DNA from: Sipunculus nudus
Lineage: Eukaryota; Annelida; Sipuncula; Golfingiida; Sipunculidae
Length of the DNA stretch: 64,000 nucleotides
Assembly (NCBI GenBank): GCA_026874595.1
Contig: CM049314.1
Coordinates: 63,834,800 to 63,898,799, forward strand
Direction of reading: 5' to 3'
Positions 1 through 13,330 of this stretch are shown piece after piece. A program made the position numbers and the translations under genes. How positions within the stretch are numbered: position 1 is the first letter of the stretch; every line of letters starts with the position of its first letter. Below the pieces are notes generated by a model, which saw only the letters and a list, made by a program, of their open reading frames with translations, ran no database searches and was not told where the DNA came from.

Positions 1-802
1 CCATGGACTTTCGGTCGATATTATATATTTGCCCCCCCCCCCCCCCAACTAAAAAAAAGTTCCTACGCCTATGAAAGTGAACACATGCATGTTTTGATCA
101 TCTTTAACTCTAGGATAGTTACTGTATATTTAAATTTTCAATTAAAGATAGGAAAGAATCAATCCCGGAGATGCTTTTTCTGTACTTTTCTTGACAACCT
201 AAAAACTCGTGATAAGGAAATATGCATCTCAAACCAACGGTCGAGAAAATAATTGAATTGTTGATCAGTCATATGAAGTCAACTCATCTTATACTTGACT
301 GTGGTATGGGTTTGCAAGCATTGTTATAATATATATAATAATTATATATATTTCATAGTATATTTTCATTCACAATTAATTCTTAATATTCATATTATAT
401 GTACAAAATTGAGATTGACTGGAAACAGCTCAGCCTAAGAAGTAAAAGTAAAGTAATATTATTCATGAACTGACAGATTAATTCCAGATGGTATGCTGCA
501 ACAAAGGATTGGGAGTGGGGCAAAGGCTTACTAACTAAAATTCAATGAAAGCTATATGTTGTAAAATATTAAAATACTACAATCAAATCAATTACTAAAC
601 TATCTCCTTTTAACAACACCCGGACCCCATTCATGATGGTCCAGATCACTTGTCACATGTTCAAACAACTACATTTAGAAGCTCCCAATTGGTTGATTAG
701 TGTCATAAATATTGTAATTAAATGTAATTATCAACGTGAGGCTGCTAACCCATGGCATACGCCATGTCACTTGGTTACAAGACTCGGAAGACCAGAAGGT
801 TG

Positions 803-854
<52 letters not shown>

Positions 855-977
855 TTTTACATATCATATTATTAGGCCTTTTGGTCACTCTGCAGCTGTA
901 TTGACACACTGTGTGATAATATTTGAGTTTAAGAAACAAAAGCCAACTTTCAATGGGCACCCACTGGTTGAACAAAC
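1..977. other. Left-edge non-coding stretch with poly-C and (AT)n tracts
   Basis: I see no convincing coding sequence. There is a 15-base poly-C run at 32-46 and an (AT)n microsatellite at about 806-851. Short reading frames across the (AT)n only translate it as alternating Ile/Tyr. The stretch lies 5' of an exon that begins with a splice acceptor, so it is probably intron of the PHYHIP-like gene; that is inference. Confidence 0.5.
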
Positions 978-1171
978 CAAAGGCGCTTGAATTGCTATTA
1001 GTGTAGATTTCGGTTAAATTGTTACTTTTCTGTTACTTTTACTTATCTCAAATAATAAGTAAATAATAAAGAAATGGACTATATAGTGTGAAAAACGCAG
1101 ATAAGTAATAGTTATAAGGAAATGGCATAGAAAAATAACGCTACACTTTTAAATAGCAATTCAAGCGCCTG
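978..1171. mobile_element. Short hAT/MULE-like MITE with terminal inverted repeats and 9-bp target duplication
   Basis: A 194-bp element. Its left end reads AGGCGCTTGAATTGCTATT and its right end is the exact reverse complement of that word. The direct repeat TGAACAAAC flanks it at 969-977 and 1172-1180, as a target-site duplication should. An 8-9-bp duplication and a CA(G)GGCG-type end fit a hAT or MULE non-autonomous element. It ends 37 bases before the splice acceptor of the next exon. Confidence 0.8.
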
Positions 1172-1208
1172 TGAACAAACTATACAATATCTGTGTCATT
1201 ATCCACAG

Positions 1209-1852
1209 GCTATACAAGGAGTGAAATGAGAAAACTGAAGAGAAAAGCTGCAAAATTCGTCAAAGGTGAGCCTATTGGTGTGTGTGAGTATTTCTTCAGA
1301 AACAAGACTCCTGAATATTTCGACGATATCTTGGATACCACAGGGATCATGACCCCTTTAAGAAAGGACCAAGGAGGCGATCCCCGGTGCCCGATCAACG
1401 GGAGACTTGATGGTGTGTTCCTCAGTGCCAGAGAAAACCCTCCTAAAAAATCTCCATTTGGTCGCAGACGAATCCTTATAGACGCTGACGAACTTTTCGA
1501 CGGGGATAGTTGCCTGTTTTTCTCGGATTTCTACTGTGTGAACGATCCACATTACATACAGTTGGTGCTGACCCCTAGTTATTGCGTTGATGACTATCCT
1601 ATATTAACCGAGGAACTTGTGGAACTGGACATCACGGATAACCCTTTCATGTGGATTGACGAGGATGATGACATCATGGTGGTGACCGGATATGACGTAT
1701 GGGTTGAGGTGTTTTACACTGAATGTATAAACATAGAAGAGTTGATAGAAAGGGGAGCTGCAAAGTTGGTAAAAACTGGGATAATCGGCTCTGGATCTGC
1801 GTCCGGGGCTGGTGTAAAGAAGGACCTCGACTGTCCTAATTGTAATCTGTAA
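1209..1852 (+). CDS. PHYHIP-like C-terminal domain protein, terminal exon
   Basis: The exon starts after an acceptor (ATCCACAG) and runs to a TAA stop, giving about 214 residues. Landmarks match the C-terminal domain of phytanoyl-CoA hydroxylase-interacting proteins (PHYHIP/PHYHIPL): an FFRNKTPEYFDDI block near the start, SPINGR-like PINGRLDGVF, SPFGRRR, FFSDFYC, and near the end a VWVEVFYTE block. Vertebrate members are neuronal adaptor-like proteins without known catalysis, and molluscs have many uncharacterised relatives. The tail is Ser/Gly-rich and ends in a CPNC motif. No good start codon is visible; the frame stays open only a few codons upstream and the acceptor fits better. Earlier exons therefore lie left of the window or unrecognised in 1-1200. 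The family call rests on motif recognition, not alignment. Confidence 0.72.
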
Positions 1853-3017
1853 ATGTCAGCACATATCATACCATATTTGTTATTTTAAGTGATTATAGTA
1901 AATATTATATATTTATGTATAGACTTGCTTTGGACTCTTGACCTCAAAGTCAGTAAATATAATATATAAATACTGGTAAATACCATATTTTAGGCAAATG
2001 AAAAAAAAAATTGTTAGGATTGTAAGCCCCCTTCTCTTAGGCTTTTTAAGCTAGGAGACCATGCATTACACTTCTTAGCTGCATGAAGTTTGTCAAGGTG
2101 CACCAAAATCACGTGTTAGGAACTGAGAGAATGAAAAATATGTATGAAGGATATACTTAAATGTAAAATGTTGCTAAATGACAGTAGCATATGTATTCAC
2201 AATAATTAACTTCTTTTTTTGAGCTAACATTTGAAAAATTTCTATCATAGACAGGTTTACCTGAGTTCCGTTACTCTGAGGGTCCATTGTTTTTATTCTC
2301 ATTTAATAATGACAGGAGTATATATATTCGTTGGACCTTTCTTTTCTTAGTCAAACATTGAGAAAAATATCATAAACAATATAAAAACTTGCTATTTATT
2401 CAGGACTGGTTTATATTAGATTTTATTTCAAAGAATCAAGCTTTCACACTGGTCGCCTGTCCAACAGAAGCCCTGTGCTGAAATTTCCCAACGGTCGTAG
2501 TACACGCAGTGATCAATAGGTGGCGCGTGTGTATTTAAAACACCAAATCTCATTTAAATATGCTAATGAAGCACAGGAGTTCAGGCTGTATAATGTGATA
2601 CAAGCAACCACTTTATCATCTGCCTCCGAATTTTGAACAAGCAGTAGCATGTGTTTTCTCTGTCGTTGTGTGTATGTGGAGTTTTGGGAGGGAGCTAGAG
2701 GTGATGGACAAAACTGTTATATTCTTAAAGTGATGGAGTATTTTAGTTTGTCTATTGTTACGAAGACTAATTGTTAAGTGGAAAACTTTGGGCCGATCCG
2801 AACCCATTACGGTGGCGCACAAGTCCGGCGTACCTACTGCTCGGCTAGCAAAGCAAGCTTTACGAACAAGACAGTTCGGTCCGCTTTTATTTCACCCCAT
2901 AACACTATATCATATAAAATTGTGTATGGAATGTATTGTTTACTTCTTTAGTTTTATGCTATTTTATAGTATTTATAGTCATGTCTTTTGTATTTTAGTA
3001 ACAATGAATACTGTTTT
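1853..3017. other. 3' flank of the PHYHIP-like gene, no further gene seen
   Basis: The sequence is AT-rich with no recognisable coding exon. The segment at about 2755-2880 contains a word (GCAAAGCAAGCTT) shared with the tRNA-like repeats near 56.1-56.4 kb, so it may be a worn SINE relic. I found no clear AATAAA signal close to the stop. Confidence 0.4.
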
Positions 3018-4440
3018 TAGCTCAGCTGACTGAAAGTCATCTGAGCTATAGCGATCACTCCTTGACCGTTGTCCGTCTGTCTGTCTTGCTGTCCGCTGTC
3101 CGTTAACGGGGCACAAATCGTAACCACTAGATCTACAAACTTCATACTGAAAACCGATAGAGGTCCATAAAAAATCTCCTTGGAAACCTGAAATTAGGGC
3201 ACTGTGACCTATATTCTCTGAGCTATGAAGCTTGAAAGTACCCCCCAGAATAATTAAAAATTTGATACAAATTATAAATAAAGCTCCAATATCGGAATAA
3301 CTAATGTATTGATTGCAAAGATTTTTTTTCTCATGCATATTGATCATGGAGTGTTTGATCATTTCCTAAAGACTGTTAGTGCCACCTATTTTTTCTAATT
3401 TTTACGCATTTTTTTCTCTATTTTTCAGACCTTCAGATGAAGCCGTCCGTCCGTTAACAGGGCTCAAATCATAACCTTTAGACCTAGAAACTTCTAACTG
3501 TACATCCAGGGAGGTCCTAGGCCAGTCTCCTTGGAAACCTGAAATTAGGCCATGGTGACCTATATTTTGCGAGCTACATGCTGCAAACATGATTTTGAGC
3601 ATCAAGTCAATCAGATAGGGCTCAATTTATAGCACCAGGCCTAGAATCTTCTATCATTACATCCATGGAGGTTCATAAAAAATCTCACCGGAAATCTGAA
3701 ATTTGGTCACTGTGCCCTATATCCTGTGAGCTATGGGGCTCAAAATTACCACCAGAATAATTAAAAATTTGATACAAAAGCTCCAGTATCTGGATAACTA
3801 ATGCATAGATTCCCATGATTCCGTCCATGCATATTGATCATTGTGTGTTTCATCATTTCCTAAAGACTGGTGGTGCCATCTGTAATTTTGTTTGGCATTT
3901 TTTCCTCTATATTTGAGACCTTCATATTAAGCAGTTAATCTGTTATTAAGGTACAAATTGTAATGGTTAGACCTATAAACTTTTAACTGTACATCTAAGG
4001 AGGTCCCATTCAATTCTCCTTGGAAACCTTAAATTAATTCATGGTGACCTATGTTTTGTGAACTACATGCTGAAAACATGATTTTGAGCACTTAGTAAGT
4101 CAGACGAGGCACAAATTTTATCTGCCAAGCCTAGAAACTTCTAACATGACATTCAGGCAGGTCTTCGGTAAATCTGCATGGAAACCTGAAATTAAGTCAG
4201 AGAAACCTATATTCTGTGAACTTTACGCCAAAGACATGGTTTTTAGCACCCTGAAAATTAGATGGGCACAAATTGCATGTATCTGCCGACCCCAGAATGT
4301 TCCAATGTTATATACAGGGAAGTCTTGGAAACTTGAATTTAGGTCATGGTGACCTATATTTTGCGTGCTACCGGCCAAAACATCTTGTGCAGTCTCCATG
4401 GAAACCTGAAATCAGATCATGGTAACCTATATTACGGGCC
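3018..4440 (-). mobile_element. Helentron/HINE-like tandem-cored element, copy 1 (reverse, truncated)
   Basis: This copy begins, in reverse, with the terminal hairpin TAGCTCAGCTGACTG, then a GTCCGTCTGTCTGTC-type tetranucleotide tract. Diverged tandem units follow, each carrying a 'tccttggaaacctgaaatta' word and a 'gacctatatt' word. The same hairpin and tract end copies at about 15954 and 40021. Far-end sequence is lost around 4440. The layout (subterminal hairpin, GTCY microsatellite, tandem core) is that of non-autonomous Helentron elements; the assignment is inference. Confidence 0.6.
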
Positions 4441-4797
4441 AGAAATATTTTAAACACCTAGACATGAAAATAAAGGTCAGTATTCATGAAACGGTTTAAC
4501 GCTTTATATCCCTACAATAGTTCTTTTCCCTAAGGTCCTGAATTCTGAACTATTCTTGCCTCGCAGTTGTTATCTTTTATCGTTTCTTATTCATACACAT
4601 TTCTTATCCTGAAAGGAGTGCTAGTCTTATATACCTATCCTTGAGGTACTTGATTCTAAAATATAACGGTAGCTCTTTTTAACTTTGGCATCGTTTTATC
4701 CCTTGGGCAACTGTTGTGTATAAACTGAGGGTAACCTTTTTAAACCATTATGTCTTATTCTTAAGGTTCTTTGACACATCTGTGCAAAATAAATCAA

Positions 4798-4850
<53 letters not shown>

Positions 4851-4858
4851 TATATATA

Positions 4859-4891
<33 letters not shown>

Positions 4892-4893
4892 TT
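4798..4893. repeat. (AT)n microsatellite
   Basis: An almost pure AT dinucleotide tract of about 95 bases. Reading frames across it translate only as Ile/Tyr repeats. Confidence 0.95.
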
Positions 4894-4899
4894 ATTTAT

Positions 4900-5870
4900 A
4901 TTATATGTGTGTTGTTTGCATTTGTCTTTATAATACTTCTGCATTTATGCATAGTTTATTCATATCTTTAAAAAAAATATGTCTTCCGTTTATTAATGTA
5001 TATCAGTCTTTATAATAGACATAGAATATTCAAACGCTTTACTAGTCACGATTTAAGTCAATTGTTGAGAAAGTGTTTCTATTTATACATTTGTTGAATG
5101 TATTATTTTTCATATATGTAATTATTGTTTTTTTTAATCTAAATAAACTTTATTACTTGTTATGCTTTTTTTTTTACAATTTTCATATATTTTGTTTAAA
5201 TGAATGGAATTATGAATCATGTTCAATGCATAGTCAAAGGTACACGATATAATTGTTCTGATAAATCTTCTAAGAATTATGGACTGAAATATATGTTCAC
5301 ATGTGTACAATGCATAAATGAAAAAAAAATATCTCAACCCTAAAATCAAGACCTGTAACATGACTTTGGGAACCTATAAATCATTGAGTTCAGGGACGGA
5401 ATCGGGGGGGGGGGGCTACCCTAAATTACTTAACAGAAATAATCACGGCTTTAACCGAATATCATGCAGATTTTTAAAGGGGAAATTGAACATATTTATT
5501 CTGTATTAGAATACAATATTAACATTTAATTACAAATTTAATCAAACTACGTTCACATTTGATATACGTCCAAAGCCCGTCGGGATTGAAGCAACTGGAT
5601 GTGCGTACAATAATTTACTTCGTTTGCAGTGATTTTATATATTTTGTAAATAAAATGTGTGAGTTGTTGTTTCAACTGATTGACTGACAATTGCTCTTGA
5701 TGTGGGATTATAAAATTTGAAAAAAAAAGAAAATCTCTACAACTCTCCAGATCTCCTGTGGCTCTCTACCAGTTTTCAGTCTTTTAGAGAATCCTTAACT
5801 GCGAATAAGAAAAAAAAACTAATATGGCAAGAACATGATCTTTTAATAAAAAGAAACCCTGATAAAAACA
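4900..5870. other. AT-rich spacer
   Basis: No coding feature recognised. There is a 12-base poly-G at 5404-5415 next to a 'cagggacggaatc' word that may be a worn transposon end. Confidence 0.4.
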
Positions 5871-6362
5871 TTACCTTATCAGCGAGTTTAATAGCAGTTT
5901 GATACCTTTATCCAGACTGCATGGATTGAATGTGTTATTCACAAGCTTTATGATGTGAAGCCCCTTTCTCGCTTGGAAATGAAGTCTGGTTATTGATACC
6001 CAGTCGGTGTGACAAGTTGACAGGATAAAGTTTGCCGCTCTCGTTGATCGTTTAATGTCTTTTGAGTGCAATATCAATAACATTTTTAGTAACTGCCGAG
6101 CAGACTGACTTAGCTGGTTCCACCTTGTTATACAGGACAGAAAGAAGGATGTTTTGTATCGGTTTGTTCTCCCACGTGAAGGTTGAATGTGACCAATGTT
6201 CAAGAATATGTGCGTAAAGTTAGAAACAAATGGAGTCAGTAAATCAGACAGGAAAAGAACATATACTGTTATATATCTTGTAGAACAAGCACATTTTACC
6301 TGGATTTTCCGACTCTGCTGAGCCGACCAACCAAGTTCTTTAAGAATTAACCTAGAGGGCAT
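5871..6362 (-). pseudogene. LINE reverse-transcriptase C-terminal fragment
   Basis: A 163-residue minus-strand frame with the hallmarks of the region after the RT domain in CR1/Rex1/L2-group LINEs. It has a KELGW segment, then FLSDLLTPFVSN, then RGRTNRYKTSFFLSCITRWNQL, which is the usual 'RTxxYxxSFxPSTIRxWNxLP' block. It begins and ends without the rest of an ORF2, so it is a dead fragment. The family is recognised from pattern, not a search. Confidence 0.65.
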
Positions 6363-7240
6363 GGTTTTAAACAGAAAAAAAAAACACCCTTGCGGTATGC
6401 TCTACAGGTCCGCCAGGGGTGCATAGTAATGCCGCGAAATTGTGTCTTGCATGCTAGCATGGTTCATACACTTCGAGCAAATCAAAATTTCATGACTTTT
6501 TCAGGACCTTTCATGAAACTGTCGATGCAGATCATCCTTTATCATTTAGATATGAAGAATATAGTTTAAAGTATACATATATCGTGAAATATATTTAAGA
6601 ATCTTTTTTCAAAAATGTGGGTTTTTTATTTTCCTCTAATTTGTTAAAAAAATATTTGCATAGGCTTTATGTTTAGGATATTAAACCATTAAAAGGAACA
6701 CATGGAATAATTAAATAAAAACTATCCAATTTTACAGTTCAGTCTTGCAAATAAAATGTTCTGCATTTTAAGAATCATTGATTTAATGAAGACTTTAATA
6801 TTGAGAGTGAAATATAACATTTGACAAGCTTTCAAAACTGTCAATTTAATTACTTTCAAACACAGAGATACTCCAACCAAACAGTACATTCAGGTTGTTA
6901 TATGGTATCACAAGACAAACCCTTGAACTGGGGTTAGCAAGAACTGCACCATTTACATCAATGTTTCACCACCTGCATTAATGTTACCGTTTCACTCACA
7001 CACACACCTACACACACAGACACTCATTCCTATTAAAATACTTATTCGAATACTACAGAAGTAAGTGTGAGAAATAAAAATTATTTCAGTTGCTTTGTTA
7101 ATGCTTATTTACTTATTATGTTCCCGTTTCAAACACACACACAAGTCTAATAAACTACTTCATTTGAAAAACTAAAGAAGTGAAAGAAATAAAGATTTTT
7201 TTCAGTTGCTTAATTTTTACTTATTACTTCGATGCAATAC
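6363..7240. repeat. Fragments of a hAT-like repeat, copy a
   Basis: At about 6462-6570 the words GGTTCATACACTT and TTTCATGACTTTTTCAGGAC match the segment at 7350-7520. This is a dispersed repeat of the 'CAGGGTTCATAC' class common in marine invertebrates. CA-rich words occur near 7000-7020 and 7135. No gene is seen. Confidence 0.55.
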
Positions 7241-7242
7241 AG

Positions 7243-10200
7243 GGTTCGTACTCACCTAATGCACCAAAATGCAAGGAGTTTTCCAGGTAAACTCCAGGTT
7301 TTCTAGGGTTTTTACAGGGTACAAATTCACAAAAACACAAACTTATAGCAGGGTTCATACACTTTGAGCAAATGAAAATTTCGTGACTTATACATAACAT
7401 TTACAGGACCGGTGTAAAATAATCATGACCTTTTCCTCATCTCTTTGAACCGTAAATGGTACTTAGGAATCATGGAGATACAGATCATCCTTGAGCATTT
7501 ACATATGAAGAATACACTGAAAGTAAAAGAATGCATACACAGTATTTACAGAGCCATTATATCAGCAGCTAAAACAGATTTCTGTTTTTATACCCCTTTG
7601 ATAATGGCAGCATTTTCTATTTCCCTTTTTACTTCTTTTTTTTTATTTGAAATTTTAAATACACGTCAGTATCAAATCCCTGTCAAATATATGAAAAGGC
7701 CTTTTTTATTTATTTTACACCGTAAACTTATAGGCTTATGGAATTACTTTTTTTATTATAAACGAGAGTGAAAATACCTACCATTTTAGCCCTCTCACAC
7801 ATACCATTTCAAGCTTCTCTCCTGTGATGTGAACCTGTATTTACACATAAGTCGCCATTGCCGTGAATACTCTACAACAGAAAAGTTCAGAATTATGTTC
7901 GCTTAGTAGGCCTATCCTAGGGATAACAGGCAATTCTTGAGATTCTTTATCTTGAACGCATGTTTAGCTGAAGGATTAATGCCCTGCAAGGAATATATTC
8001 ACGAAAGTATTCGTAAGAATGGCATGACGGCAACAAGGGATTTACTGCCCAGATAGGGAAGAGCGGATGACAGTCTATATATAAATTAGATCAGCAAAGT
8101 AAGGAGAGAATGCCGAGATAGTCTCTCGTTTAGGTTGTTATCAGGTGTCATTATTTGTGTTTAAATATATTAAAGATGGTACAAAACATTTTTAGAAAGT
8201 ACGAAAATGAAATTTTTTGACATTTTCATAACTTTGGAATTTCCTAAAAAAATCTTAACTGTATTTGTTCTGATTTTTCAAATATATAATCATGACTTTT
8301 AAAGGAGGTACAGTTACAAATACTAAAGATAATAATAGAATGCGGGGCTCTAGACATTCATAAATGTGCATCACTTAGTCTCACTTGAGATCTAAACTGG
8401 TACATATCTTAGTGAACACTGAATCTCATGTAATTTGGAATGCAAATGACGCAGGTGAGACTGCTTGATTGGCAAGGAGTAACGACTCTTCATAAAATGA
8501 ATATGCAACAGGGTCTAACGGATTTGCCAAGAAGCTTAACTGGTAATATTTTTCACCTGCCACTAGTTTCCCCAACAGGTCATCTTGCTAATATAAAAAT
8601 CTTTTGCTGAGCCTGTGGTACACTATCTACGGCAGCCAACATGGACCTACTTATTCAAGGAATAATCCAAGTGTATATAAAAATGCCCCAATTCTCCATG
8701 TTTTCCAGGACCTGGAAAATTCATTTATAATAGCCAGGAGTATTTCAGGTTTCCAGATTGAGTACAAACCCTGGTATTACTATTTTAAATGAATCAATGC
8801 AATGTCATTAGTTTGATATATGATAGAGAAAATCTTAATTCGGATAATCAATTTAACTTTCCTAAATATATCCAGTGACATTAGCTACTAATAGGATGAT
8901 TGTGAACTTATCACTTTAAACTGAGTTCATGTCGGCATATAATTCCCTTATTATTGCTCACATAACGCTTCCGATTACTAATAAAATATTTTTAATTATC
9001 ATAACCCTGTCTCCAAAATCATGGAATATAATATTTTCTCAATTATTGTTTCATAAGAATACAGTAAAACTACACCTATGTAACTGTTTGGCCGGCTCCT
9101 CAGCGTACAAGTCCTGTCATTATATTCCCTGCCGTTAGCCATGACGGAGACAAGGATGCGCCAGTGTGCACATTTACACGCTGTGTCAAGGCGTGGCGTT
9201 GAAATAAGGCGAGTCTGGAGAAGATTTAATATGGGATATAATGAGATATTACAGTTAATTTTAACCAAGTTCAAATTTCAGATAGTTAAATAGTACATAT
9301 CATTTAAAAGCATGCAACCTTTTTTGCACCGGAAAACATCGAAGTTTACAGGGAGCGGAAAGTAATAAGGCGGGAAAACCTTGGCGCCCTTGCATGTTGT
9401 TTACTCATTCCATTGAAGTAGATCGTGGCTCCTTTTCTGCAACGTCTGTTAGGACAATTTCTTTGCCAGTCCTCCATTTTTATTTTTAAACCATAAACAT
9501 TTATTTTTTTTTGCGATTTATTGATCAGACCGGCGAGTGTATTCATAACGTTCCGTCAGTTCTACCAATTAGAGTACTGGCTGATTCAGTAAGTCGGGGG
9601 GCAACGGTTTCCCACAAAACCATATATGGAATGCATATGCTAAGAAATGTTACACCTGCATACATGAGGCCTCATCGGCATTTTCGATGAGACTTTCTTA
9701 CAATTATATATAATATTAAAATTCGGTGGAGCGTTAGAATCTCAAACTGGATAACAATGATGCCATCGTTCTGAAAATGGCAGCATATTCTACTTTTCTT
9801 TCATTTTTCAAAACCCATTTTTAAAATTGCAATGTTCCATACACGAAAGTCTTTCATCACTGAAATTTCTAAAAAAAATTCTTTACGATGTAACTTCTTA
9901 AACTCAAAGGCTTAAGTGGTTGCCTTTTTTATTGCATGCACGACAGTGAAATACCGACCATTTTATTTGTCCCATATAGCCCCCCCCCCTACGTACCATT
10001 TGTAGCTTCTGCCCTGCAAAACTGCATTTGTGTATCTTGAAAGAATGTTTAGCTGAATGAGGACTGCCCTGGTATATTTTTAGGAAAGTATTCTTAAGAA
10101 TGACATGACGGCAACAGGTGGATGACCGCCCGGATGGGAAGAGCGGATGCAAACCTAAGTTAGAACAGCACTAAGGGGAGAAATGCCTAGGTATAGTTTT

Positions 10201-10404
10201 GTTTTAGGTGGTTAGTTTTTATGTATCCTGTACGTTCAATCTTTGATAAATATAATAAAGTAGATACAAAAATTTGTAGACAGAAAGAAAATGAAAAATC
10301 ATTACTTGTTCATATCTTTTGTGAATTTTCTAAAGCATTCATGACTTTTTTGGTACTTATTCTTTAAATCTAAAAAATCATTACTTTTTTACGACGTACG
10401 AACC
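7243..10404. mobile_element. Nested hAT-like elements with a diverged internal duplication
   Basis: Left ends CAGGGTTCGTACTCACC (from 7243) and CAGGGTTCATACACTTTG (7352) have matching right ends in inverse: GAGTACAAACCCTG (to about 8773) and GTACGAACCCTC (to about 10404). Between them a block of about 600 bp occurs twice, at 7604-8290 and 9773-10390. Both copies share 'catgacggcaac' and 'gggaagagcggatg' words. The arrangement fits one element inserted in another plus a diverged copy. There is no transposase reading frame, so it is non-autonomous. Confidence 0.5.
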
Positions 10405-11544
10405 CTCTGGCTCAAGTTACAGCCACCAACATTTAAACAGTATGTTGATAAAATTTCCAGTTTCATGATATGCTAAGTGTTCAGCGAAAATCACTTGCAA
10501 TTAAAAATAAACTAAAGTCTCCATATAACGGTTTATATTATAGAGCAGATCAAGAAAACATTAAAAAAACCTACCCTTTGGAAAAGATATATTTTGGTCG
10601 TACATGAGTTGAGATCTCCAGTGACTGCAGTGGGGTTTTTCGCTGGTGAATCTGAGCAACAAGTTTTAACATTTTTAACATTGAGACAGGAACAGAGCAT
10701 GAAACAAAAAATTAGAGTATGGATTTTCTTTCTGATACTTGTCAGGCGTCGACAGAATGGAATTATATAAAACTTCGCATGCAGGGTCGGACCAGGATTT
10801 TGGAAAGGGGAGGGTTAAGGTCAAAGGGCAGGGTTCCAACCCTGGAGGACTAGTGAGATGACCTGAAAAAGGTCGTCTGGTCCGGAAGAGGGAAATTGTT
10901 TTAAACCTCGTTAAAGAGGTCCAAGGCGCTCGAAAGGGGTTCAGAGGCACTCTCCCCTTCTGGATCCACAACTGACTTGTTTTGATAACCAAAAGTCGGT
11001 TCATGCACACACACACACACACCTGGTGTCAGATGTAAAGATGTACAACAACTGGTAGTAATTCGAATTCCACAAATTTGTCGGGGTAAGAACACAGAAC
11101 ATCTTTTATGTGGAATGATGATTTTCGTTCCATGGTTGGAACAGCTTTTATTACAAAATGTATTTATGGAATTCATGTAAAACGTACTGTTTAATATATA
11201 GTATACTGTATCATGGGCTATCAACAGCATATTTCCATTTATGGAGTTATTTACCATATGCAACCCAGGGTGATTCAAAAGTGGCCATTTAAAGAATGGC
11301 ACAAATTGTCAGCATGACTTAAACATTCCAGCTTTTTATATATAGGGATAATTCCACCTTTCGGATGGACTCTGCACCGTGAAATAGCGCCCCCTTGTGG
11401 AATGGGTTTGTTCGAAGATGGATTTTGTTGTATAAAACTAGCATACACACAATGTGTGCACCCACATTGTGTACACTTTTCAGAAGGTTCCCTATGATGA
11501 GTTTCCAAATAGATCTGCACAATCATGAAAGGGCGATCTTTTTC
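10405..11544. other. Non-coding spacer with (CA)n tract
   Basis: A (CA)n tract lies near 11003-11022. Small overlapping minus-strand frames at 10.7-11.5 kb have no recognisable domain or splice structure. I see no gene. Confidence 0.4.
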
Positions 11545-12165
11545 AGTTTATAGACTTTCCTTGTGATGACGATGACCTAAGATCAGCAGGACAACAAGGT
11601 CACCGCAAACATGCATTATATGTCCGTCATGTATCTGGTAACCTCTGACCACAGGCTCATTTAATATGCATGAATTTTGATGAGAAGGTAATGAGACTCT
11701 ATATACTCTATTATACATATTGTAATATGTATAATGTTTCATGAAAATCCATAGGATTTTTGTATAATGTTTCATGAAAATCCATAGGATTTTTGGTAAG
11801 TCACCAAGTTGCCGCCAAACTGCAGATCTCTTACCTCATTAAATATGCATATTGTGGGAAATCAAGCTTAGGTGAAAGATTTTATTGATTAACGTTTCTG
11901 ATGAGTTTATCAAAATCCTTCATATTCTTCATAAGTTATCGCGGTGACACCACAAAGTGGCCTAGTGACTTGTGACCTAATTAAATATGTGTGGATAATC
12001 GAACTCGGGTGTGATAATCTGATGGTAAGCATTTATGGTGAGTTTTATGAAAATCCATCAAAGCCTCGGTGAGTTATTGCGATGACACAAAGTTAATGGA
12101 CGGACGGACAGACGATGGGTATACCATAATACTCCCGTCATATGAAGGGGGTATAAAAATCTCAC
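11545..12165 (+). mobile_element. Second tandem-cored GTCY-tailed element family, copy 1
   Basis: Diverged units of roughly 135 bp carry 'aaatatgcat', 'gaaaatccat' and 'gagttatcgc' words. They end in a GGACGGACGGACAGACGA tract followed by GGGTATACCATAATA and an imperfect hairpin ending GGGGTATAA. The same order of parts recurs at 24.0-24.5 kb and in reverse at 22.74-23.17 kb. A 36-bp near-exact tandem duplication is present at about 11720-11795. The architecture is Helentron/HINE-like but the sequence differs from the 3.0, 13.3 and 37 kb family. Confidence 0.6.
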
Positions 12166-13330
12166 CAGAGGGGCATAACGGACTGACAAATCTTATCACG
12201 TATTTTCTCTCTCTCCCTCTCTCAGACACACAGACCTTTTATACACACATATATTTGGAGAAAGTACAACATAGAAGTATGATTTTTAAAGTTTACCATA
12301 AAAGCTGATCAAACAAATTATATTCACATTTCAATCTATCCACCTTTTACACTTAACTTTCTTTATACATTCATATTAACTTGATCTCAGATTAAATCAA
12401 CATTTATGACTAAGTATATATATTTCTTATCATGAATTTTGTGAACATGATTTTGAACAAATGAAACAAGTCTTAAGATCACAATTTTCAGTTCCTGACA
12501 TTTGTAACTTTTCATTGCATATCCCATACATACAACAGAATTACCAAAAAAATCAATTATTGCTTCACTGTCATTCAAAAATCAATTCCTTTTAGTTTTG
12601 TCCCATCTTACTACCTTCATCAGGAGGGTATGTGTTCATCCAAGTTTGTGTTTGTGTATTTGTTCTCAACATAACTCAGCAATCATGAATGGAATCTCAT
12701 GAAATTTTCAGGGGATACAGGAAAGGGACATTTAAAATCTGTTAGATTTTGTTATGATCCAGCTCATGATCTAGATTGAGGAATGTCATCAAGGAATATT
12801 CAAATGAATGAACTAGGGGAATATGGGCCATATAATATGGACCTCCATAAGGTGGAGGTTTGCATTCCTCAGAATGCTCTTTTCTAGTTTAAAGTGGAAC
12901 ACTTTTCTTCTGTATTTAGACCCCCTTTTCTTAATAGTGTATAACATTTCCAGTCTTTAACTTTCTCATCTTAAAAAGTAGTCGCATACCTAAGGAAGAA
13001 GCTGGAATATCATCTGATATCTATTACATATTTTGTTTTGATTAATCATTCTTGCATCACATCATTTTTCTGATACTTTTCTTTAACAAGCATTAAACAA
13101 TATCAGTTTCTTGTGACCAACATATGTATAGTATTACAAGCACTGCATTACACTGTGCATAAATAACAATGGTATTACATGAAGCACCAATCATACGACA
13201 AACTTGGATATAAATAACAAATTAAATATGAATTAAAGGTCTAATCTCTCCCTTAAGTGCCTAAGATGACATAACTTGTATGTCAGATAGAAAAAAATAA
13301 TTAAAATCAAAATTACAAAAAAAAAAAACA
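12166..13330. other. AT-rich spacer
   Basis: No supported coding exon, RNA gene or complete element recognised. Confidence 0.4.

Noticed and set aside
806-851. Reading frames through (AT)n giving Ile/Tyr repeats
   Set aside because: Dinucleotide repeats create these frames on both strands; the same happens at 4798-4893.
10675-11526. Series of overlapping minus-strand frames
   Set aside because: They overlap in different frames, cross a CA repeat and show no domain.
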